The notes beneath the pieces were generated by a model. That model saw only the letters and a list, made by a program, of their open reading frames with translations, was not told the origin of the DNA and did no database searches. From Lacisediminimonas sp. (GTDB lineage Bacteria > Pseudomonadota > Gammaproteobacteria > Burkholderiales > Burkholderiaceae_D), in assembly GCF_030645335.1 (NCBI RefSeq), contig NZ_JAUSNH010000192.1:1-43828 (forward strand): DNA of 43,828 nt. Reading direction: 5' to 3'. Made by a program: the position numbers and the translations under genes. Of the stretch, positions 37,765 to 43,828 are shown in pieces; position 1 is the first letter of the stretch, and the number at the start of each line of letters is the position of its first letter.

Positions 37765-39177
37765 TTACCCCGCTACCAGTTCCACCCCAGCTTGCAGCAA
37801 CACGATCCGCGGCCCCAGTTTTGGCAGCCACTTTTGCAGTATCTGGTACACATCGCGATCAAACGGCGGCTGTCCACGCGCCAGCAGTTGCGCCAGCTCA
37901 TCGGCATCGCGGCCAGTGCCAACATAAGCCCAGCCGTCGAGCACGTGCGTGACATCGCCCTCCCGGATACCGATCGGTCCGGCATACGGCCAGGCTTGCA
38001 GGCGCATGCCCTCCAGGGCCGCCGCCAGGCGCAGGTCGTGCACGGCGAGCTCTTCATGCCCGGCACAAGCGCCGCTGCACTTGCCAACCTGGCTGGCAAA
38101 GCAAGGGCGGCCGGCACGGGCTTTTTCCAGGCCGAGCAGCACCGGACACAACTTGTTCGCCTCGGCAATGGATTGCAAGGCCTGCGACGCCGCCCGGCTA
38201 CTGGTGAACAAGCCATACAGTTGGCTGTCATGCGCAAAGAACAGGTCGTCCGGACGCGCCAGCATCGGCTTCAAGCTTCCGGCCCGGTGCAGCAAACGCC
38301 ACGCGCATAATTCTTCGCTTTGCCGCAATTGCCTGTTTTGCGCGGGCATGCGCTGCTTGACCAGCAGTGCTTCCTGCAACAGCGCACCGAGTTCACCGGC
38401 GGTCTCTATCCATTCCACACGCTCGGTCTGCTGGCACAGCTGCAGCTCACGATCGGAGGCATGGTCGCCGCTGAAATGCGCCAGCACCCGCCGCCGCAGG
38501 TTGTTGGCTTTGCCGATATACAGCGGATAGTCGTTGGCGCCATAGAACAGGTACACCCCATGCGTGGCGGGCAGTCGCTCCAGCACCGCCGGATCGAGTC
38601 GCGACGGCAGCGAGGGCCGCTTGGTCAGCCCGGTGATCACCCCGGCCACCAGCTCGGCGTCATGCTCTGCGTGGATACGCTGCCAGAATTGCCAGATCAA
38701 TTGCGCATCGCCCAGCGCGCGGTGGCGCTGCGCCACCTGCAACTGATGCCGCGCAACCAGGGAATCCAGGTTGTGCCGCTCATGCTGCGGGTACAGCTTG
38801 CGCGACAGGCGTACGGTGCACAGTACCGACGGCCGGAAATTGTGGCCGGTCAACCCGAACGCCTGCTTCAGGAAGCCATGGTCGAAACGAGCGTTATGCG
38901 CGATGAACATCCGGTTTTCCAGACGGGCGTGAATCTCGTCGGCCAATTGTTCGAAGGTCGGTGCGTCGCGCACCATCTCGTTGGAAATCCCGGTCAGGCC
39001 CTGTATGAACGGCGGTATCGGCATTTGCGGGTTGACCAGGCTGCTCCATTCGCGCACGCCATCTTCGTCGACTTCGACAATGCCGACCTCGGTGATGCGA
39101 TCGGTCGCCAGCGTACCGCCGGTGGTTTCAAGGTCGACAAAGGCGAGGCGGGGGAAGGACGACAGATGGGCTGGCAT
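37765..39177 (-). CDS. DnaQ-like exonuclease fused to GIY-YIG/UvrC-like nuclease
   Basis: About 470 residues from ATG 39177. The N-terminal DEDDh exonuclease (about 8-170) has FVDLETTGG (D, E), HNARFDHGFL (D) and HRALGDAQL (H, D), all catalytic residues present. A GIY-YIG nuclease domain follows (about 195-280) with GVYLFYGANDYPLYIGKA and an arginine-rich helix. The C-terminal part has the UvrC-like cysteine cluster CPVLLGLEKA, PCFASQVGKCSGACAGHE. Similar epsilon-UvrC/Cho fusions occur in many bacteria and are presumed DNA-repair enzymes that cut and then trim damaged DNA. The upstream 38 codons to 39291 are Ala/Pro-rich and probably not translated. Confidence 0.88.
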   Translation of the reverse strand: MPAHLSSFPRLAFVDLETTGGTLATDRITEVGIVEVDEDGVREWSSLVNPQMPIPPFIQGLTGISNEMVRDAPTFEQLADEIHARLENRMFIAHNARFDHGFLKQAFGLTGHNFRPSVLCTVRLSRKLYPQHERHNLDSLVARHQLQVAQRHRALGDAQLIWQFWQRIHAEHDAELVAGVITGLTKRPSLPSRLDPAVLERLPATHGVYLFYGANDYPLYIGKANNLRRRVLAHFSGDHASDRELQLCQQTERVEWIETAGELGALLQEALLVKQRMPAQNRQLRQSEELCAWRLLHRAGSLKPMLARPDDLFFAHDSQLYGLFTSSRAASQALQSIAEANKLCPVLLGLEKARAGRPCFASQVGKCSGACAGHEELAVHDLRLAAALEGMRLQAWPYAGPIGIREGDVTHVLDGWAYVGTGRDADELAQLLARGQPPFDRDVYQILQKWLPKLGPRIVLLQAGVELVAG

Positions 39178-39400
39178 GAAGGGGGCGGTAGCGACGAGAG
39201 TGGCAGGGACAGGTGCGGCAGCGGAATCAGGAGCGGTAGCAGGCCGGGTTCGGGGAATGCGCGCACCGACAGCAGGCAAAGGGGCCTGCAATCACCACGC
39301 GGCGCAGCACGGTGCTGTATATAAAAACAGTATGCTGGGAAACCCCGGCTGGCGCAATAGCAGCAAGGCAAGCACAGCCGCCCATGGCCCGACCCGCAGC

Positions 39401-40705
39401 TCACTCCACCGGCACTGCCCTGGCTCGCGCCACTTCGGCCGCCGACACCACGGCGCCCTTGTTACCCCATGAGGTCCTCACATAGGACACCACCGCCGCC
39501 ACTTCGGCGTCGCTCATGAACGGGCCATACGGCGGCATGCCATACGGCCGCGGGTTGCCGCTCGTGCTCGGCGGATAGCCGCCGTTGAGCACCATCCTGA
39601 TCGCATTCACGGGCGACGGCGTCATCACGGCGCCGGTTGCGACCAGCGGCGGGAAGGCCGGCGGCTGGCCGCGACCGTCCGCCCGATGGCATTGCACGCA
39701 CTGCTTCTCGTAAAGCGCCGCGCCCAGCTTCAGGGTGGCGTCACGTTGTTCCGGCCGCGCAATCGCCGCGGCAGGCGGCATGACGGACGTGACTTGCGGC
39801 AGCGACTTCATGTAATCGGCCATGGCCCGGATATCGGCATGGCTCAGGTGTTGCAGGCTTTCGCGCACCACCTCCGCCATCGGGCCGAATACGGCGCCGC
39901 GGTCAGACACGCCGGTGGCCAGCAGGGCAACCAGGTCCCGGCTGCTCCATTGCGCCAGCCCTTCGGCGCCGGTTGCCAGGGATGGCGCATACCAGTTCAG
40001 CATCGGGATCAATCCCCCGGTCAGTTCGCCACTGAGCTTGGTCGCGCCAAACTGGTTGCGGGTGGCATGACAGGCGTTGCAGTGCCCCAGGCCCTGCACC
40101 AGGTAGGCGCCACGGTTCCAGTCGGGCGCACGCGCCGGATCAGGCTGGTAAACCCCGGGCCGGAAATACAGCGCGCGCCAGCCGGCCAGCAACCAGCGCT
40201 GGTTGTACGGGAAGCGCAGCGTGTGCTCCTTGCGCGGGCTGTGCACCGCGGGCACCGTGCGCAGCCACGCATGGATGGCGTCGGAATCGGCGCGCGTGAC
40301 GCGGGTGTAGTTGGGATAGGGAAAAGCGGGATACAGGAACTCGCCGTTGCGGCCGCGTCCATTGTGCATTGCACGCCAGAAATCGTCGGCGCTCCAGCGT
40401 CCGATTCCGGTTTCGGCGTCGGGCGTGATATTGGGTGAAAACAGTTCGCCAAAGGGGGTCGGAATGCCGCGCCCGCCAGCATAATCGGCGCCGCCACGCA
40501 CCGTGTGGCAGGCCATGCAGTTGCCGGCACGGGCCAGGTACTGGCCACGCTTGCGCTGCTCGCTGGCATCGGCTACCGGCGGCGACGGCTGGTCGCCCCC
40601 GGGATCAGTCACGAGTTGCCAGACCAGAACCACAAGCGGCGTGAGCAACAGCGTTGCCAGCAGCCACCACAGCAGAGGGCGAACAGGAATACGCAAGCGA
40701 CTCAC
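39401..40705 (-). CDS. Membrane-anchored triheme cytochrome c
   Basis: A 434-residue protein starting at GTG 40705, chosen because GGAGG lies 5-6 nt upstream and the GTG overlaps the previous stop (GTGA). One N-terminal membrane helix (PLLWWLLATLLLTPLVVLVW) is followed by three cytochrome c domains, each with one CxxCH: CMACH near 62, CNACH near 207 and CVQCH near 335. This three-domain layout is that of the cytochrome subunits of membrane alcohol, gluconate and sorbitol dehydrogenases. No dehydrogenase flavin or PQQ subunit is adjacent. It is coupled to a diheme cytochrome and probably accepts electrons from it or passes electrons to a terminal oxidase. Confidence 0.92.
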   Translation of the reverse strand: MSRLRIPVRPLLWWLLATLLLTPLVVLVWQLVTDPGGDQPSPPVADASEQRKRGQYLARAGNCMACHTVRGGADYAGGRGIPTPFGELFSPNITPDAETGIGRWSADDFWRAMHNGRGRNGEFLYPAFPYPNYTRVTRADSDAIHAWLRTVPAVHSPRKEHTLRFPYNQRWLLAGWRALYFRPGVYQPDPARAPDWNRGAYLVQGLGHCNACHATRNQFGATKLSGELTGGLIPMLNWYAPSLATGAEGLAQWSSRDLVALLATGVSDRGAVFGPMAEVVRESLQHLSHADIRAMADYMKSLPQVTSVMPPAAAIARPEQRDATLKLGAALYEKQCVQCHRADGRGQPPAFPPLVATGAVMTPSPVNAIRMVLNGGYPPSTSGNPRPYGMPPYGPFMSDAEVAAVVSYVRTSWGNKGAVVSAAEVARARAVPVE

Positions 40706-41427
40706 TGGCCACCTCCGGCTACGCTTCCGCATCGCAACGGCAAGCTGGCGGCCAGGGCCGGTTCCGGCCGGGAGTCGGCAGGAACCGCTTGCGAGGACAG
40801 CCAGGCCGACACCGCACCGACATCGGCAGCGCTCAGGCGCTCGACAATGCCGGCCATGCAGTCTGGCCTGGCCGCTTGCCGGCTGCGGTTTTTCCAGGCG
40901 CCGAATTGTGCATTCAGGTAGTCGCGGGGCAGGCCGACGATGCCTGGCAGCGTGGGCGCAATACCGGTCAGCCGGGCGCCATGGCAAGCGATGCAGGCAG
41001 GCACATCGCGCTGCCGGTCGCCCTCCAATGCCAGTTGCCGTCCACGCGCCATCACCGCGGCGCTTTCAGCGGCCGCAACCGGCGGCGGATAAGGCGCGCG
41101 AATCGCCGCGAAGTGTTCGGCCATTTCCAGCAGATACGCATCGGACAGATGCGACACCATGTAAGTCATCAAGGGATATTGTCGCCGCCCTTCCCTGAAA
41201 TTGATCAGTTGGTTGGCCAGGTAGCCAGCCGGCTTGCCGGCAATGCGCGGAAAGTAACCGTCACGCGTGACCTGGTCTTCCACTTTATGGCAGGCAACGC
41301 AGGCGGCGACGCGCTTGCCGATCGTGTTGTCCGGCGTCAGCATCGGGACTGCCGTGCCAGCTGGCGTCTGCGCAAGCGCAAATGCAGCAGCAGCGAACAG
41401 GAGCAACATGACGAATGAGTTTTTCAC
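40702..41427 (-). CDS. Diheme cytochrome c, c4-like
   Basis: About 241 residues from a preferred GTG at 41427 (MKNSFVMLLLFAAAAFALAQ signal peptide); an ATG at 41409 or 41547 is possible. Two cytochrome c domains carry CVACH (near 42) and CIACH (near 143). Distal methionines are likely from GRRQYPLMTYMV and the second domain. The LANQLINFREGRRQYPLMT segment and the tandem layout match cytochrome c4 or c553-type electron carriers in the periplasm. The stop overlaps the start of the triheme cytochrome by GTGA, so both are made together. Confidence 0.9.
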   Translation of the reverse strand: MKNSFVMLLLFAAAAFALAQTPAGTAVPMLTPDNTIGKRVAACVACHKVEDQVTRDGYFPRIAGKPAGYLANQLINFREGRRQYPLMTYMVSHLSDAYLLEMAEHFAAIRAPYPPPVAAAESAAVMARGRQLALEGDRQRDVPACIACHGARLTGIAPTLPGIVGLPRDYLNAQFGAWKNRSRQAARPDCMAGIVERLSAADVGAVSAWLSSQAVPADSRPEPALAASLPLRCGSVAGGGQ

Positions 41428-41845
41428 GGCCTTGATTATGTTGATGACTGAAATACCGTGCACGCGGCGTGCGGTCCGCCGCGCCAGCGACAGGCGGCAT
41501 GACACGGCGAGCAAGGACAGGGCCGGCGGATCGGCTGCATGCGGCAATCGGGCAGCGCGGCCCGCAGTATCTCATGTCCCGCGGGATACGCGCCGGCTGT
41601 GGCGGCCGGTTCCTGTACCGGCGGCGCAGCACGGAATGCAATTTTTACCCGGTACACCGGCAATTTCCTGTGGCCGGCATACAGCAAGGCGACATCGCAC
41701 CCGCCAGTCAGCGCACAAGGCCGCCGGCGATCTGCAACTTGTCTTGCTGGCACATCCCTTGCAGTCGGAGTCCGCACGAAGGATTGCGTGCAAAGCCTGA
41801 TACGCAGCGCGCAACACAACGAACACCCAGACCAAGGAGAGTCGT
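41428..41845. other. Divergent spacer with sigma54 elements
   Basis: A 418-bp non-coding region between the cytochrome pair and the DUF883 gene. It holds a sigma54-type promoter (41747-41763) and, about 90-140 bp upstream of it, two ACCGG-based inverted repeats: GCCGGT-N6-ACCGGC at 41605-41622 and CCGGT-AC-ACCGG at 41649-41660. The latter are placed where an enhancer-binding protein would sit. No gene is supported here. Confidence 0.5.
41747..41763 (+). promoter_or_regulatory. Sigma54 (-24/-12) promoter
   Basis: CTGGCAC-ATCCC-TTGCA has GG and GC separated by exactly 10 nt and matches the RpoN consensus TGGCACG-N4-TTGCW at all but one position. It is oriented toward the DUF883 gene, whose start is 83 bp downstream (AAGGAGA site at 41834-41840). 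Transcription would need an enhancer-binding activator. Confidence 0.65.
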
Positions 41846-42310
41846 ATGGAAACGAATTACCCATCCAGTGGCAGCAAGGGCAGCATGCCCGCCAGCGCAG
41901 GTTCGGCTGGCACCGGAAACTATGATGATATCGGCGGCCTGGGTGCGGGCGGCCAGGCCGGTGCGCAGTCGGGTGCATGGTCGGCCGACACCGGCTACCA
42001 GCGCAGCGCGGTGCCAAGCGGATCGCTGCGTGACGAACTGTCGAACCTGAAGCGGGACCTCGATGACCTGGTATCGCGCGCCGCCGTGCTCTCGGACCGC
42101 GAACTGGGCGAGGCGCGCGACAAGATGATGGTCAAGTTCAGTTCGATGCGCAGCGCCGCGCGCGGCGTGGCCGAGCAGGCGCGCACACAACTCAACCAGG
42201 GCATGGATGTCACCAGCGACTATGTCAGGGACAAGCCGCTGCAATCGGTCGCAATCGCCGCCGGTTTCGGCCTGTTGGTGGGTGCGCTGATACGTGGCGG
42301 CCGCCACTGA
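41846..42310 (+). CDS. DUF883 (ElaB/YqjD-like) membrane-tail protein
   Basis: A 154-residue protein. The first 55 residues are a flexible Gly/Ser/Ala-rich segment, followed by a long helical region (LRDELSNLKRDLDDLVSR, then a KMMVKFSSMRSAARGV helix) and the family hallmark DYVRDKPLQSVAIAAGFGLL ending in a C-terminal membrane anchor. E. coli ElaB and YqjD are tail-anchored inner-membrane proteins that bind ribosomes in stationary phase. AAGGAGA lies 5 nt before the ATG. It begins an operon with a YqjE-like protein, downstream of the sigma54 promoter. The long Gly-rich leader is longer than in E. coli. Confidence 0.9.
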   Translation: METNYPSSGSKGSMPASAGSAGTGNYDDIGGLGAGGQAGAQSGAWSADTGYQRSAVPSGSLRDELSNLKRDLDDLVSRAAVLSDRELGEARDKMMVKFSSMRSAARGVAEQARTQLNQGMDVTSDYVRDKPLQSVAIAAGFGLLVGALIRGGRH

Positions 42311-42351
42311 GACAGCAAGCCGCCAAGCAGCAACCTGCCAGGAGCCAGCCC

Positions 42352-42720
42352 ATGTTCGAAACCATTAAAAAGTCAAAGCAGATCTCGGCCATCGCGCTTG
42401 ACCGCATTGGCGACTATATGGCCTTGCTGCGCATCGAACTCAAGCTGCAGGGGCGCGAACTGGTCCTGCAATTGATTGGCTTTGCGGCAGCCGGTGTGTT
42501 TGGCCTGCTGGCCGCGGTGTTCCTTGGCATTGCCATCATCCTGAGCTTCTGGAACACCGACTACATGCCGGTTGCGGCGTGGGCGGTGGTGGCAATCTAC
42601 CTGGCTGCTGCCGGGGCCGGAGTCTGGCTGGCGCGCAAGCACGCCAAGGGCGAATCGGCATTCAGTACCTTGCGCACCGAACTCAAACAGGATGTGGACC
42701 TGGTGAAAGAGAACCTATGA
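42352..42720 (+). CDS. YqjE-like / phage holin-family membrane protein
   Basis: A 122-residue protein with an amphipathic N-terminus (FETIKKSKQISAIALDRIG), two membrane helices (about 47-67 and 74-95) and a helical charged tail. This is the pattern of YqjE (holin superfamily III, PF07332-like), which is commonly encoded next to DUF883 genes and is thought to act in envelope stress rather than phage lysis. The stop overlaps the next start by ATGA. Confidence 0.85.
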   Translation: MFETIKKSKQISAIALDRIGDYMALLRIELKLQGRELVLQLIGFAAAGVFGLLAAVFLGIAIILSFWNTDYMPVAAWAVVAIYLAAAGAGVWLARKHAKGESAFSTLRTELKQDVDLVKENL

Positions 42721-43322
42721 AGCGCGCCATTTCGCTGGAAGAAGAGCGGCAGGCGCTGCTGGAACAAATCCATTCCAGCCGGGCGGACTACCGGCGCATG
42801 CTGGCGCAATACGACCAGCCGCGCCATGAAGCTGGAAGCGGCCATGCCGGCGACGACGCGCAGCGCATGTCCCATCTGCGTGGCATGCCGGCCCCGTTCC
42901 CGCGCAGCAGGACCATGCGCTGGATCGTCAGCCATCCTTATGCCGTGGCCGGGGTGACGGCGAGCCTGGTCGCCGTGGCCGTGATCGGCCCGCGCCGCAT
43001 AGCCGATGCTGCCGGCTCTGCGCCCGGGATTGGCGCGATCAGGAAAACCATCCAGCGCAAGCCGCAGCGCAGGCAAACTGATGCCGGCGCCGCACCTGCC
43101 ATGCGCACGCAGGCACAGGGACGCGATGAAGCGACATCCGGCAGGCAGCAGGCGCTTGGCGGCGCGGCACTGGCCGGCATCACCGGCGTGGTGTCGATGC
43201 TGCTGCGCGACCCGGCACGCATGCGCATGCTGGCGCGTGCCGCAGGCGCTGCCAGCGCCTGGTGGAAGCGGCGGCAACAGGCCCAGCGCATCCCGCACCC
43301 GCCGCGCCATGCCGAGCGATGA
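42717..43322 (+). CDS. Hypothetical YqjK-position protein, third gene of DUF883 operon
   Basis: A 201-residue basic protein. The N-terminus is a charged helix (MKRAISLEEERQALLEQIHS), and one hydrophobic stretch (HPYAVAGVTASLVAVAVIG, about 76-95) may span or touch the membrane. A long polar basic linker follows, then a second hydrophobic stretch (LGGAALAGITGVVSMLL, about 146-163) and a basic tail. The gene holds the place of yqjK in the E. coli yqjDEK order, although it is about twice as long. It is translationally coupled to the YqjE-like gene. Confidence 0.7.
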   Translation: MKRAISLEEERQALLEQIHSSRADYRRMLAQYDQPRHEAGSGHAGDDAQRMSHLRGMPAPFPRSRTMRWIVSHPYAVAGVTASLVAVAVIGPRRIADAAGSAPGIGAIRKTIQRKPQRRQTDAGAAPAMRTQAQGRDEATSGRQQALGGAALAGITGVVSMLLRDPARMRMLARAAGAASAWWKRRQQAQRIPHPPRHAER

Positions 43323-43405
43323 CAATCGACAGGGGACGTGGTTGTAGCAGCAGCAGGCATCGAAGAAGAACGTTTTTCTCTTTTCAATTACATTGGGGAT
43401 CCATC

Positions 43406-43552
43406 ATGAAAAAACTGATTACGTTGATTGGCTTGCTTGCATTGACGGCTGGTCTGGCCGGCTGCAATACCTTCCGCGGCATGGGGCAGGATGTGGAGCG
43501 CGGCGGCGAGAAAGTGCAGGATGCCGCGACCAGCACGCAAAAGAAAATGTAA
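43406..43552 (+). CDS. Entericidin A/B-family lipoprotein
   Basis: A 48-residue lipoprotein. The signal sequence MKKLITLIGLLALTAGLAGC has the lipobox LAGC with Cys20. The mature part, NTFRGMGQDVERGGEKVQDA, is the entericidin core. E. coli EcnA/EcnB are a small antidote/toxin lipoprotein pair in the cell envelope, and single copies like this are common in betaproteobacteria and probably act in envelope stress. GGGGA precedes the ATG by about 6-7 nt. It sits 84 bp after the DUF883 operon. Confidence 0.92.
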   Translation: MKKLITLIGLLALTAGLAGCNTFRGMGQDVERGGEKVQDAATSTQKKM

Positions 43553-43579
43553 GCCCCTGAAGGCGTAACGGCAATATCC

Positions 43580-43621
43580 GTGCGCCAGTGGGCAGCGGCT
43601 CGCCGCGGCCCGCTGGCGCAC
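43580..43621 (+). terminator. Strong hairpin after the entericidin gene
   Basis: A 14-bp stem with one G-T wobble (GTGCGCCAGTGGGC at 43580-43593 with its complement at 43608-43621) continues into a 5-bp GCGGC/GCCGC inner stem. It lies 27 bp after the stop, without a T-run, and is likely the 3' end of the entericidin transcript. From 43622 to the window end (207 bases) I see no gene. Confidence 0.55.
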
Positions 43622-43828
43622 ATCCTTTGTGCTGGCCGAAGTCGCTTTGCGCCAATCGCAAATTCAAGTGCAAGTCCCCGAATTTTTCCTGCTGCGCCGG
43701 GTCTGATCGATAAGCACGGCTTGCCGCACAGAACGTGCCTGGCCGGATGCTTGTGCTGCATCGCCCGACAAGCAGATGAATCGTCCCACGCCAAGGCCGG
43801 CCCAGGGTTTTGTTGCAGAAATTCCCGA

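Noticed and set aside
42352-42720. Phage holin and hence a prophage remnant
   Set aside because: The holin-family match is the chromosomal YqjE type next to a DUF883 gene, and no other phage gene is present.

Overview
The window is a GC-rich bacterial chromosome segment. Its gene set points to a betaproteobacterium, most likely Burkholderiales and plausibly Oxalobacteraceae. The clues are an orphan Bug/TctC periplasmic receptor, a 7TMR-DISM histidine kinase, DUF4197, a DUF883/YqjE/entericidin cluster, an orphan HlyC-type acyltransferase and many signalling proteins. This placement is an inference, because there is no rRNA marker here. I saw no tRNA, rRNA, CRISPR array, insertion sequence, integrase or phage module, so the segment looks like ordinary chromosome with accessory islands.

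Layout. 1-1825: the tail of a DUF2798 membrane protein, then a hipBA toxin-antitoxin operon whose promoter lies between two near-identical palindromes. 2098-6120: an aromatic CoA ligase convergent with a CYP199-like cytochrome P450 and an alpha/beta hydrolase, which together suggest catabolism of a substituted benzoate-type acid. 6256-9070: a small exported protein, a 4-TM protein, a RIO1-type kinase and an orphan Bug receptor. 9179-12599: two divergent diguanylate cyclases (PAS-GAF-GGDEF and dCache-GGDEF) that share a spacer with a perfect 15-bp inverted repeat. 12676-16004: katG and a CDF metal exporter.

16076-28098 is the most unusual part. A 7TMR-DISM histidine kinase and an OmpR-type regulator are divergent from an operon that appears to have one transcription unit. 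It encodes a 1080-residue secretin-family protein with a large unrecognised C-terminal extension, a TM-Cache-TM protein, a Cache-HAMP-MFS fusion, an ABC-type periplasmic binding protein with no permease or ATPase, a GNAT-like protein and an unrecognised exported protein. A textbook intrinsic terminator closes it. The middle genes overlap by 1-4 nt. I know of no described system with this composition. I infer a sensory, secretin-coupled export or uptake machine.

28141-37617: a frameshifted small reading frame, a DUF606 permease, csbD with its terminator, phnA/yjdM, an S4/RluF-like protein whose catalytic Asp motif is degenerate, DUF4197, a hybrid PAS/GAF histidine kinase, an AI-2E family permease, an orphan HlyC-like lysine acyltransferase, a small unknown and a GNAT. 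37765-41547: a DEDDh exonuclease-GIY-YIG/UvrC-like fusion and two c-type cytochromes (three and two hemes) with overlapping genes. 41747-43621: a consensus-quality sigma54 promoter precedes the DUF883-YqjE-unknown operon, followed by an entericidin-type lipoprotein and a strong hairpin.

Signalling is dense: two diguanylate cyclases, two histidine kinases, a RIO kinase, HipA and a sensor-transporter fusion. All function calls come from reading motifs by eye, with no database search.
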